From Fibrobacteria bacterium AD312 (GTDB taxonomy: Bacteria > Fibrobacterota > Fibrobacteria > Fibrobacterales > Fibrobacteraceae), in assembly GCA_001462345.1 (NCBI GenBank), contig LIUM01000016.1, forward strand, positions 1 to 32,448: 32,448 nt of DNA, in the 5' to 3' direction. Below are positions 7,729 through 15,004 of the stretch, piece after piece. A model generated the notes under the pieces. The model saw only the letters and a program-made list of their open reading frames with translations, had not been told where the DNA came from and did no database searches. Both the position numbers and the translations under genes were made by a program. Each line of letters opens with the position of its first letter. Within the stretch, counting starts at the first letter, position 1.

Positions 7729-10551
7729 CTATTTACTTTCTAGAAACTGGATCAATGAATCAAGACGGTGAGATAGTATCTCGGCTCCTAAATACGCTAA
7801 ATGGTCATCGTCACTTGCCATTTCACTTGTGTAATCGTGGTTTCCCATTTTGTTTTCATCCATGAAAATAAAATGAGGATTGTCTTTAGAGATATCTTGA
7901 ATGGTTTTAATCATATCGGGAGCTTTGCTTCTCAATATGCCGTTCCTTCCGTAAGCACCAGTATTTTGATAAGCAGGATTTTGTGGGGTTTCAAGAGCGA
8001 TGACGTAAAAATTATTTTGTTCTCCAATTTGTGCGATTTCTCGCAATAGTTCAACGCCTTTGTTAAACGCATCCATGTCTGATGAATTCCAGGTACTATC
8101 TCCACGTATGGATGGAATGGAATCGTTCCATCCATTAGTTGAATGAGATGAGAATCCATAGTGTGTAAGAATATAGTCTTTTATGTGTTGTTTATTACTT
8201 GGGGATTCACTTGTAAAGAGGAACAATTTTTCTGGATATTCATCAACCCAGTAATTGTGGGATCTATCGTATACGTAGCCAGGGTAAGTAAAGGCTTCGT
8301 CTTCCCAAAAACTATCAAGGAATTTAAGTCGATCGATATCGGTTCCGATCACAAGATACTTAAGATTTTTGACATGAGGTAAAATATACGTTTTAAAGAA
8401 AAAATGTGAACCGATAAGTGTGTTATGGTCGTTTGCCAAATTGAGAGCGGAAGAAGGCTTTACAAAAAAGATAGGATTAATGGTATAGAATAAGCGAGAG
8501 GATCCAAGAATGATAATGCTTGCGGAATCCTTATATTGCCATAGAAGCTCCATTTTGTAGCGATATTTTTCCGCATCACTGCTGCCATTTACTGTGTAAT
8601 AAATTCCTGCACTATCTGGATCTAATTGGAACCCTGTATCTGGTTCCACAATGGAATCGTCTGGAGGAAGAATTTTTTCTACCCAAAGAGTAGGATGCCA
8701 TAGTTCGTCACCTTCAGCGAGTTCGATGATACTACTGTCGCTTGGGTTTACCAGCACGATTTTGGGATGAGCTCCGTTTATATTGGAAAGAGTGGCTACA
8801 ATATTGGATTGCTTTCCATTCGTGGCCCATTCTGTATGATCGAAGGTATAACCCGTTGGGGATTTGATTGTTTGTATTAGTGTTCCAGTACTATCTAAGA
8901 TTAGAATTCTTTCATGAACGGCATAGGTTTCTTGGGCGAATTTTCGACCAGTATCTCCACCGAAATCGAGAAAAGCGGTGCGTTTGCTTCCATCTTGTAC
9001 AAGAGAGGCATTACAAGCCTGTTCTTCGTTGTACCAGATTGTGTCTTGCCCATTTTCGGTAATGGAATTTCCATTTTTTGTGATTCGTGTACGGAGGAGT
9101 CTTGCTCCCGTAACTGCTAGAGTATTGTCTTCGCTGATGCCTCCGTGATAGGCTCCGTCAAAAAGTTTTTGTGGTGTTCCAAACTTACCGTTTGTAAAAG
9201 GGACGTGCCAAGTGGATGTATTCTTGAAGGTGGCTTCTTCTTTGTTGTTCCCTGCATCGGTTACATAGACAATGACGGTGTCCCCATTTTCAAGAACTCT
9301 CCAACGAGGGATAGCTGCAGACTTTACATCCAGCTTTACAAGATTTTCTCCTTTGGCGGTAAGGTCTCGAACGTAGAGTGTGGAAATTCCGCTAAGACCC
9401 TCTGCTCGGGTGCAGAAGGCGACGTGTTTTCCGTCGGGAGAAATGTCGGGGTGATAAACTTTTAAGGTGTCTTCAATTTCTATGACCGACAAAGAACCGT
9501 CGTTGTAATCCACAAAAGCGAGATTTTCGCTCACGTCGTTTCTGAAGACTAACTTTGTGTTGTAGGATCCTGTGAATAATTTTAAGGTAGCTGCATTCGC
9601 GAGAACAGTCACTACGTTTTCTTTCACTTTTCCGCTGGCATCAAGCCAGATAGGGTTTGGAATGGCTCCAAACGCTAGTCGTAGTCCAATGCGGTCTGCA
9701 CGAATTTGAGCATCTACGGTATATTCGTCACCTCGAACCACCATGTTCATTTCGGAAGGTCTGTCAGAGAAATAGCCTCCCTTAAGAATTCGTTCTCCAA
9801 TATCGCTACCATCGGGGGCTCCAAGATAGTTTGTGACGGTAGTATCTCGCAATTGCCCTGCCCAATCATTAACCCATTCCCTTAGATTTCCTGCTAGGTC
9901 ACAAAAACTGGCGGAGTCAATCCCTGCTGTGCAAATTGGATGAGATTTGAAATCTGAATTGTCGGCATTCCAACTGAATTTTTTGGGATCCCAACTTTGT
10001 GATGCAGCCAATACCCATTCGGCTTCGGTGGGAAGGCGGTAAGCGTTTGCTTCTGGATTAAAGGCGAAACCTTCTAAGTTAATACAGTGATTTTCGCTGT
10101 CATAGGTTTTGCTGCGATAGGTGTATGCGGTGTCTTTTTTTTCGCTTTTGCTTTTTGCATTTGCAATGAGAGCGGCATCGTAATAGGTCACATCAGCAAG
10201 GGGAAGACTATCGTTTTCGCAGGAACTAAAGTCTTTCAGATCTTCTATTTTTGTTAATTCTTGAAATTCGCCACAGGTAAACTCGTGGATCCCCAGATAG
10301 AAATCGTAATCCAAAATCACCTTCATTGCGGGGCGTTCAGAAGGTTTGAACTGATTATCATTGCTCCCAAGGGTTAGCGTATCTCCGCGAACGAAAATCA
10401 TTCCATTTAATGAATCAATGATGTCTTCTGGTACTTCGTTGCTGCTAGATGAATCTGGATCTTGATCATTGCTATAGGAGTTTTTCCCATCGTCACTGCA
10501 ACAAGTAAGAAAAAATAGTGAGAATACGATTAATGGCAGAATCTTTTTCAT
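7729..10551 (-). CDS. Large lipoprotein: FGE-sulfatase domain + beta-propeller + SGNH-like domain (TIGR02171-type)
   Basis: The 940-residue protein starts with a lipoprotein signal (LFFLTCC, Cys17/18) and an acidic serine linker. Residues about 50-300 form a formylglycine-generating-enzyme-like domain (YRLPTEAEWVLAA, LAGNLREWVNDW, ILKGGYF, RIGLRLAFG). A TolB-like propeller follows (about 310-630; YHPDISPDGKHVAF). The last 290 residues look like an SGNH/GDSL-type domain with IIILGSSRLF near 682 and DDDHLAYLG near 917. Length and lipobox match my recollection of the TIGR02171 paralogous family of Fibrobacter succinogenes, which has no assigned function. The FGE part may only bind, since catalytic cysteines are not evident. 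A GAGGAG ribosome site precedes the ATG. Confidence 0.85.
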   Translation of the reverse strand: MKKILPLIVFSLFFLTCCSDDGKNSYSNDQDPDSSSSNEVPEDIIDSLNGMIFVRGDTLTLGSNDNQFKPSERPAMKVILDYDFYLGIHEFTCGEFQELTKIEDLKDFSSCENDSLPLADVTYYDAALIANAKSKSEKKDTAYTYRSKTYDSENHCINLEGFAFNPEANAYRLPTEAEWVLAASQSWDPKKFSWNADNSDFKSHPICTAGIDSASFCDLAGNLREWVNDWAGQLRDTTVTNYLGAPDGSDIGERILKGGYFSDRPSEMNMVVRGDEYTVDAQIRADRIGLRLAFGAIPNPIWLDASGKVKENVVTVLANAATLKLFTGSYNTKLVFRNDVSENLAFVDYNDGSLSVIEIEDTLKVYHPDISPDGKHVAFCTRAEGLSGISTLYVRDLTAKGENLVKLDVKSAAIPRWRVLENGDTVIVYVTDAGNNKEEATFKNTSTWHVPFTNGKFGTPQKLFDGAYHGGISEDNTLAVTGARLLRTRITKNGNSITENGQDTIWYNEEQACNASLVQDGSKRTAFLDFGGDTGRKFAQETYAVHERILILDSTGTLIQTIKSPTGYTFDHTEWATNGKQSNIVATLSNINGAHPKIVLVNPSDSSIIELAEGDELWHPTLWVEKILPPDDSIVEPDTGFQLDPDSAGIYYTVNGSSDAEKYRYKMELLWQYKDSASIIILGSSRLFYTINPIFFVKPSSALNLANDHNTLIGSHFFFKTYILPHVKNLKYLVIGTDIDRLKFLDSFWEDEAFTYPGYVYDRSHNYWVDEYPEKLFLFTSESPSNKQHIKDYILTHYGFSSHSTNGWNDSIPSIRGDSTWNSSDMDAFNKGVELLREIAQIGEQNNFYVIALETPQNPAYQNTGAYGRNGILRSKAPDMIKTIQDISKDNPHFIFMDENKMGNHDYTSEMASDDDHLAYLGAEILSHRLDSLIQFLESK

Positions 10552-10650
10552 GATGGTTTACTCCTCTATAATAAGATAGATTAAGTTATTGAATCCATCA
10601 TCACTTATTAAGAGAAATGTGACGATTGCATACTTAAATTTCTTTTTGTT

Positions 10651-10753
10651 CAAATATATCGGTTTTGATACACTCACTGGTTTTCGTTGCAATTTTCACA
10701 GAATTTTTTCGCAAAAAATTACACAAGTATCTAAAAATCTTGGGTATACAATG
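10651..10753. repeat. 103-bp direct repeat, left copy
   Basis: It aligns without gaps to 13074-13176 at 81 of 103 positions (my hand count). It contains an imperfect outer dyad (TTTTGATAC near the left, GTATCTAAAA near the right) and ends in a -10-like TATACAAT. It lies about 200 bp upstream of the glycosyltransferase genes, so it may be a promoter region, a MITE-like element, or a recombination border. The surrounding 10552-10650 stretch holds only the upstream region of the lipoprotein gene. Confidence 0.75.
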
Positions 10754-10797
10754 TATCCAATCAAATTCTTGATTAATATGAACTGAAAAAACACAAG

Positions 10798-10911
10798 TGT
10801 CTTGAGCCACAGCACATGGGCCTCCCATTCGGGAGTGACTGCCTTCACTAAATTCAAGGTCAAGCGCTCAAAACAGGTACACTCTTTCTTATCACAAACA
10901 AAAAGGATCAT
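10798..10911 (-). pseudogene. Possible N-terminal remnant of a GT4-type glycosyltransferase
   Basis: Reading from ATG at 10911 on the minus strand, the frame gives MILFVCDKKECTCFERLTLN followed by LVKAVTPEWEAHVLWLKT. This resembles the first beta-strand and helix of GT4 glycosyltransferases (typically 'ILFVCDK...GGAER...NL...L'). About 38 codons later the similarity ends and the frame runs into the 103-bp repeat. It is oriented opposite to the adjacent GT2 genes and shares their higher GC content. I infer a truncated gene at the edge of a transferred polysaccharide locus. The missing GGAE motif and short length keep confidence low. Confidence 0.4.
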
Positions 10912-10949
10912 CTTCACAAGTTGAAAAATACTTTATTATATTGTGGACT

Positions 10950-11900
10950 ATGGCACAGCTTTACATCGTAATGGCAACATACAACGGCGAAAAATACCTT
11001 TCGCAAATGCTAGATTCACTTGTCTCCCAGACAAGGCCTGCAGATTCTATCGTTGTCGTCGATGATGGTTCCAAGGATGCAACCGTTCAAATTCTTAAGA
11101 GTTACGCGAACAGGCTCCCTCTAACGATTATCCAGTTCGAGAAGAACCAAGGGCATCGCGCCGCCTTTTCTCGAGGGCTAGAAGAAGCTAAGAAAAACGT
11201 AGGGGAAAACGACTATATCGCCCTAGCTGACCAGGACGATATCTGGCTCCCCTGCAAGCATGAACTTCTCATGGCTGAAATCGAGAGAAGCAACGTGGAC
11301 CTAGTCCTAGGAGATGCCGAAGTCATCGATTCCAAGGGCAAGAAATTTGGGGATTCTTGGAGAGCCTTGAACTCAATTCCCGAGCATCTTTCCTTGCACG
11401 CCCTCATGACTGGTTTCACCAACGTGACTGGCTGCATGGTTCTTTTTCGGGCAAGCCTCCTCAAAAGCGTGCTTCCCATTCCTGTGGATGTTTTCGTTCA
11501 TGATCAATGGATTACATTCTGCGCTGCGGCAAGAAACGGTTATGCTACCATCAAGACTCCCGTTATCCAGTACCGCATTCACGAATCCAACGCCATCGGG
11601 CTGGGCCACAATCACACTTGGACGGGCAACCTAAAGTTGAATTTGCAATGGGCGAAAATGCTCCAGCAGACGCCCCACTACGAGCGCCTTCCAGAAAACG
11701 GCCAGAAGTTTCTCGACGTTTATATTTCCTACGTGGAAAAAAGACTTTCCCGTTTTTTGTTGCCAGGCTACCTTCCCTGGATTGCTAAAAACGCAAAGAG
11801 CCTGTTTCCGCACATCCATAATTTCCTCCCCATGATTCCGAGAGTTCTTTACGGAATCATGGGAGCAAAGTTTGCTACCAAATTTCTAGGAAAATCCTGA
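10950..11900 (+). CDS. Family 2 glycosyltransferase (rhamnosyltransferase-like)
   Basis: The product of 316 residues transfers a sugar from a nucleotide donor to a growing glycan on the cytoplasmic side of the membrane. The GT-A fold signature is clear: YIVMATYNGEKYLSQMLDSL at the start, VVVDDGS near residue 40, NQGHRAAFSRGL, and the metal-binding ADQDDIW near residue 90. VHDQWITF follows near residue 185. The C-terminal third has basic, hydrophobic helices that could touch the membrane. The ATG at 10950 is preferred to an in-frame TTG at 10941. Its stop overlaps the next start (TGATG), so the two transferases are cotranslated. GC content is higher than in flanking DNA. O-antigen or exopolysaccharide assembly is inferred. 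Confidence 0.9.
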   Translation: MAQLYIVMATYNGEKYLSQMLDSLVSQTRPADSIVVVDDGSKDATVQILKSYANRLPLTIIQFEKNQGHRAAFSRGLEEAKKNVGENDYIALADQDDIWLPCKHELLMAEIERSNVDLVLGDAEVIDSKGKKFGDSWRALNSIPEHLSLHALMTGFTNVTGCMVLFRASLLKSVLPIPVDVFVHDQWITFCAAARNGYATIKTPVIQYRIHESNAIGLGHNHTWTGNLKLNLQWAKMLQQTPHYERLPENGQKFLDVYISYVEKRLSRFLLPGYLPWIAKNAKSLFPHIHNFLPMIPRVLYGIMGAKFATKFLGKS

Positions 11901-12820
11901 TGAAAACCCGGGTAATCCTAGTCAACTACAAAAACGCCGAGCTAACGGTGCAGTGTTTGCGTGCTTTGGAGCGGGGTACCATCAAGCCAGAAAAGGTGTA
12001 CGTCATCGACAATACGCCCATGCTCGAATCCCGAGCCGTTTTTGAAACGTACCAAATGGAAAGGGGAAAAAAATCGACGGAAAACACGTTCCCCATCCAG
12101 TTCATCTACAACGAAAAGAATGTGGGTTTTGCAGCCGCTTGCAACCAAGGGGCTCGCCTCGCCCTAGAGGAAGGATTCAAGGGCTATATCTGGCTATTGA
12201 ACAACGACACCGAACCCGAAAAGGAAGCGCTGGAAAAACTTCTGCAGAAGACGAAATCAACAGGTGCAGGCATCACAGGTTCAAGGATTGTGGACGAAGA
12301 AGGAAACTTTCTCGGCGGTGTGGGAATCACCCATCCGAAAATGGCCTGCGTCAGCCGCCCCAAGGACACAAGCGTTACTCAATTCGATTACGTGGAAGGT
12401 TCCTCTTTTTTGATTTCCCATTCGTGCATTGAAAAAATCGGTCTCCTGAGCGAAGACTACTTCTTGTATTTTGAGGAAAGCGATTACTGCTACCGGGCTC
12501 GGAAGGCGGGACTCACTCTTGCTTGGGCCACCGACAGCGTGGTTCTCCACCGTATCGGTTCTAGCACGGGAAGCGAAAACGCCAAGAAAAACGTACCCTT
12601 CTTTATCGATTGCCTCATGATTCGTAACCGAATCCATTTTGCGTGGACAAACGGATTTTCCAAGCTGGGAATCCTTGTAGGACTTATGATTTCCCTTGCA
12701 CTCCGAATCAAGCGGGGCCAACTGAACCGAGTGGCAAAGATTTTAAGCATTACGGCCTCCACGAAAAAGTTGAAGCAGTTTATTGAAGAGAACGGAGGTT
12801 TCTATGAACTTCGTCCATAA
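11900..12820 (+). CDS. Family 2 glycosyltransferase (RfbF/rhamnosyltransferase-like)
   Basis: The 306-residue GT-A enzyme contains VILVNYKNAELTVQCLRAL, VYVIDNTP, NVGFAAACNQGARLA and the nucleotide-sugar/metal site WLLNNDTEPE near residue 100. Later, DYVEGSSFLISHSCIEKIG and FLYFEESDYCYRARKAG mark the acceptor region of rhamnosyltransferase-type GT2 enzymes. A short hydrophobic stretch (GILVGLMISLALRI) near residue 260 suggests membrane association. It overlaps the first transferase by one base, and its 3' end overlaps the start of a broken exported-protein gene. Together the pair are the only intact members of what was probably a longer surface-polysaccharide operon. Confidence 0.9.
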   Translation: MKTRVILVNYKNAELTVQCLRALERGTIKPEKVYVIDNTPMLESRAVFETYQMERGKKSTENTFPIQFIYNEKNVGFAAACNQGARLALEEGFKGYIWLLNNDTEPEKEALEKLLQKTKSTGAGITGSRIVDEEGNFLGGVGITHPKMACVSRPKDTSVTQFDYVEGSSFLISHSCIEKIGLLSEDYFLYFEESDYCYRARKAGLTLAWATDSVVLHRIGSSTGSENAKKNVPFFIDCLMIRNRIHFAWTNGFSKLGILVGLMISLALRIKRGQLNRVAKILSITASTKKLKQFIEENGGFYELRP

Positions 12821-12969
12821 GATTTTTACTGCCTTTGCTATTCTTGCACCCAGCTTTTTCGCAGCCCCTGCCAGCCGCTGACCTAGAAGGACGCCACATA
12901 AAAGTCATTGACCCATCTCTTCACCATCGTAGACAGAAGACTGCTAAAAGCCAAAAGCTGTGCCCTTAA
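12804..12969 (+). pseudogene. Broken exported-protein gene: signal peptide followed by frameshift and truncation
   Basis: A strong GGAGG ribosome site (12794-12798) precedes ATG at 12804. The frame encodes a convincing signal peptide (MNFVHKIFTAFAILAPSFFA) and stops after 25 residues at 12881. In the +1 frame the sequence continues as AADLEGRHIKVIDP and so on to a stop at 12969, as expected if one frameshift separates the signal from the mature protein. After 12970 the DNA becomes AT-rich and nothing gene-like remains. I read this as the 5' end of a third operon gene cut off at the border of the glycosyltransferase block. Confidence 0.6.
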
Positions 12970-13073
12970 ATCGTTTTCATTCCTATATATAAATGTTCTT
13001 TTTTTGCATATCGCTCCAAATTTATCCGCAATCCAATCAAGACATGGTATACCTATGATTTATAAATCTAGGT

Positions 13074-13176
13074 CAAATGTATAGGTTTAGATACATTCGG
13101 GCAGTGTTGTTGCTTTTTTCGCAGATTTTATTCGCAAAACTTTACACAAGTGTCTAAACATATTGGGTATACAATG
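13074..13176. repeat. 103-bp direct repeat, right copy
   Basis: Partner of 10651-10753 in the same orientation, 2,423 bp further on. The outer dyad arms are TTTAGATACA and GTGTCTAAA, and the end is again TTGGGTATACAATG. Several differences between the copies fall in the arms but keep the dyad recognisable. The interval 12970-13073 before it is AT-rich with no feature that I can support. Confidence 0.75.
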
Positions 13177-13239
13177 GCTATTTTTTAGCCGACGGAGTAA
13201 AGTAGAAATGGAACGTGTAGTTTTAAGGATCATCGTCGT

Positions 13240-13437
13240 ATGGATAACAAATTGAAAAAACGAGCAGACAATCATTCGAATGCCGATGCCAAAACCACGA
13301 CACCTGACGACGTCGAGACCTATTTTCAACTTAAGAAAATGAAGAAATGGCTTGACGTAAACGGCACAACGAACGTTTTCGATAACGAAGGGGATCCCGT
13401 TTCTTATGGAGACGGCCATTCTGGCTGGAATCGGTAA
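13240..13437 (+). CDS. Small hypothetical protein, 65 residues
   Basis: The short frame has an AAGGA about 10 nt before its ATG and a more balanced base composition than the surrounding AT-rich spacer. The product is hydrophilic and lysine-rich at the start, then VETYFQLKKMKKWLDVNG and a Gly/Asp/Ser end. No signal peptide, membrane segment or known motif is seen. It begins about 60 bp after the right 103-bp repeat, whose TATACAAT could serve as its promoter. It could equally be a fragment of a larger lost gene, since the stretch resembles the GC level of the truncated glycosyltransferase block. Confidence 0.4.
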   Translation: MDNKLKKRADNHSNADAKTTTPDDVETYFQLKKMKKWLDVNGTTNVFDNEGDPVSYGDGHSGWNR

Positions 13438-13624
13438 GAAAAGATAAATCTTGTTGAATACTGATTTCGTTCAAACGAAAATAGCACAAGGTATTAGCTT
13501 TGCCGAGTGTAATCGAGCTCGCTTACTTTTCAGCTAGGTCAAAGCTATTTGCAAAGAAAAGTATTTATCAAGTATTATTATCAAAGTTGGCAGATTAAAA
13601 TGGGTTTATTTATATTTAGCATTA

Positions 13625-13999
13625 ATGAATGTTTCACAGAAAAAAGAAATCCTTGCAAGCCTTAACTGGGATTCATCGGTTACCATCGATGAACTCTTAA
13701 ATCTTGTTGAAGGCAAATCTCTGATTGAGGCTGGAATTAGTCGAGAATCCTTTTTTCTTCGCTGTCTAGAACGAGTTCCATGGCACAATTTGATTGTTCT
13801 ATGGGATGGAGTAGAAAACAGCAAAAAATTGTATACGAACAATGTAAGAAGAGGATTGCGAAATGGAAATCTCCGAAGAAAATTTGACTTTGTATTCGGT
13901 ATTTTACGAGGAGAGTCTGTACAAGCTCCAGAATGGAGTTCTGAATATTGTCAAAAACTTAAACGTACCTTTTTACCTGACCGGTGGAACCGCGCTTAG
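13625..13999 (+). CDS. Partner protein of an AbiEii-type nucleotidyltransferase (putative antitoxin)
   Basis: The 124-residue protein is soluble and mostly helical. It contains a block LIEAGISRESFFLRCLERVP followed by WHNLIVLWDG and RRGLRNGNLRRKFDFVFGIL. Small proteins of this build often stand directly upstream of AbiEii-like nucleotidyltransferases, so I infer an antitoxin or accessory role; no biochemical function is known to me. The last 45 codons overlap the nucleotidyltransferase frame by 137 nt, ending DRWNRA over the same bases that encode LTGGTAL in the other frame. If the overlap is not real, the protein would need a frameshift near 13863. It differs from classical AbiEi, which is found in the second pair at 22856. 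Confidence 0.65.
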   Translation: MNVSQKKEILASLNWDSSVTIDELLNLVEGKSLIEAGISRESFFLRCLERVPWHNLIVLWDGVENSKKLYTNNVRRGLRNGNLRRKFDFVFGILRGESVQAPEWSSEYCQKLKRTFLPDRWNRA

Positions 14000-14579
14000 T
14001 AGAGGCTACTATAATCATCGTTATTCAGACGATTTAGATTTCTTTTTAAATCACGATTCAAATTTTGATTCTTATGTGAGTTCTGTTCTCGAGGAACTCA
14101 AAACCAAAGGTTTTTATTGGAGTAACGAGATAGGTTTTGTTAAATCTATGGACTTTTATTCTTTAATAGTTCAGCATTCAGATTTTTGCACTAAATTAAA
14201 ATTGGATTTTGTCAATGATATCGTCGCTCATTTTGGTGATATACAAAATACAGACGTATATTATAGAACTGATTCAATACGCAACATTCTTTCAAATAAA
14301 ATTACTGCAATATTTAGAATGTCTGCCAAGGATGTTGTTGATATTCGAGAAATCTGTATACATGAAAAATTTGATTGGAATGAAATTTTTACAGAAGTTC
14401 GCGAGAAAGAATTGGGCATTGAACCATTAGAAGTAGTAGAAATTCTTAAAGGCATTCCGAAAACAGCTTTTAATAGTATTAAATGGATCCAAACGACAGA
14501 TTACGAAACATTCATGTGTGATATAGAAATTATTGCTAGAGATATGCTTGGACTAACTTTTAATAGTTTAGTAAAATGA
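13863..14579 (+). CDS. AbiEii/AbiGii-type nucleotidyltransferase toxin-like protein
   Basis: The 238-residue protein belongs to the DNA-polymerase-beta-like nucleotidyltransferases used as toxins in abortive-infection and toxin-antitoxin pairs. YLTGGTALSRGYY (residues 38-50) is the GG(S/T) nucleotide-binding motif. NHRYSDDLDFF supplies the catalytic aspartates Asp57 and Asp59. Later, SNKITAIFRMSAKDVVDIRE matches the lysine/RxxKDxxD region common in these enzymes. An AGAGGA site precedes ATG 13863. The related enzyme AbiEii/MenT is proposed to modify tRNA acceptor ends; the target here is unknown. It is cotranscribed with the overlapping partner and converges with the ATPase operon, whose last frame overlaps this gene by 12 nt. 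Confidence 0.88.
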   Translation: MEISEENLTLYSVFYEESLYKLQNGVLNIVKNLNVPFYLTGGTALSRGYYNHRYSDDLDFFLNHDSNFDSYVSSVLEELKTKGFYWSNEIGFVKSMDFYSLIVQHSDFCTKLKLDFVNDIVAHFGDIQNTDVYYRTDSIRNILSNKITAIFRMSAKDVVDIREICIHEKFDWNEIFTEVREKELGIEPLEVVEILKGIPKTAFNSIKWIQTTDYETFMCDIEIIARDMLGLTFNSLVK

Positions 14580-15004
14580 AAAAAGGATAAGCATATTATT
14601 TCTTTGAAATGCTTGCCCTGTGATAAGCCCAGAAGTGGTTATCACAATATGCAAAAATCCTTTATTGTATCTTCGCAGAAAAAGTTTATTGACCCCTTGT
14701 TCTGCAATCAACGCCGCACCAGTCAATGTTGAAATAATACAGCCAGCATATTTTGCTCGAGTTTTATCAAAATGATAGTCTCGGCCACCACAAAGGTGTT
14801 TAGCCCGGTTTTCTAGAGTTTTAGGCTCATCTTCTTTTCCATCAGGAACGTTTAGATTGATAACAATGCCGTCAACACCTTTTACTTCGGAGTTGTTTTT
14901 AAAAACTGTGGTGGACGAAGCTCTTTTTCATCAGGTTTAGGTGAACCCTTCAACGATTTTAACATTTCATTAAAAGCTTTCGCATCTGTTGTATTTTTAG
15001 GCAT
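14568..15004 (-). pseudogene. Frameshifted small gene coupled to the AAA ATPase
   Basis: ATG at 15004 overlaps the ATPase stop by 8 nt. The frame gives MPKNTTDAKAFNEMLKSLKG and stops at 14883. A good reading frame continues in the -1 frame (SEVKGVDGIVINLNVPDGKE, then AKHLCGGRDYHFDKTRAKYA and so on) to a stop at 14568. The two frames can be joined at T-TTA-AAA within a T5A5 run (about 14897-14907), a heptamer of the slippery X-XXY-YYZ type. It may therefore be a programmed -1 frameshift, a phase-variable or mutated homopolymer, or a sequencing error. The joined product would be about 145 residues and matches no family that I recognise. Pairing with the ATPase suggests an effector or regulator role. 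Confidence 0.6.
14619..14646. repeat. 8-bp inverted repeat near the convergent gene ends
   Basis: TGTGATAA at 14619-14626 pairs with TTATCACA at 14639-14646 across a 12-nt loop, just after the AbiEii-type gene. It lies inside the frameshifted gene. It has no T-tract, so it is only a weak candidate for a terminator hairpin. Confidence 0.45.

Noticed and set aside
7729-10551. Calling the N-terminal domain an active formylglycine-generating enzyme
   Set aside because: The domain fold motifs are present but a catalytic cysteine pair could not be identified, and no sulfatase gene is near.
10651-13176. Integron attC interpretation of the 103-bp repeats
   Set aside because: The outer arms do not match the RYYYAAC/GTTRRRY core sites, and no integrase is in the window.
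13087-13419. Minus-strand ORF through the right 103-bp repeat, sharing a translated stretch with the left copy
   Set aside because: The shared protein-like stretch simply reflects the DNA repeat; differences show no codon periodicity and the frames differ outside it.
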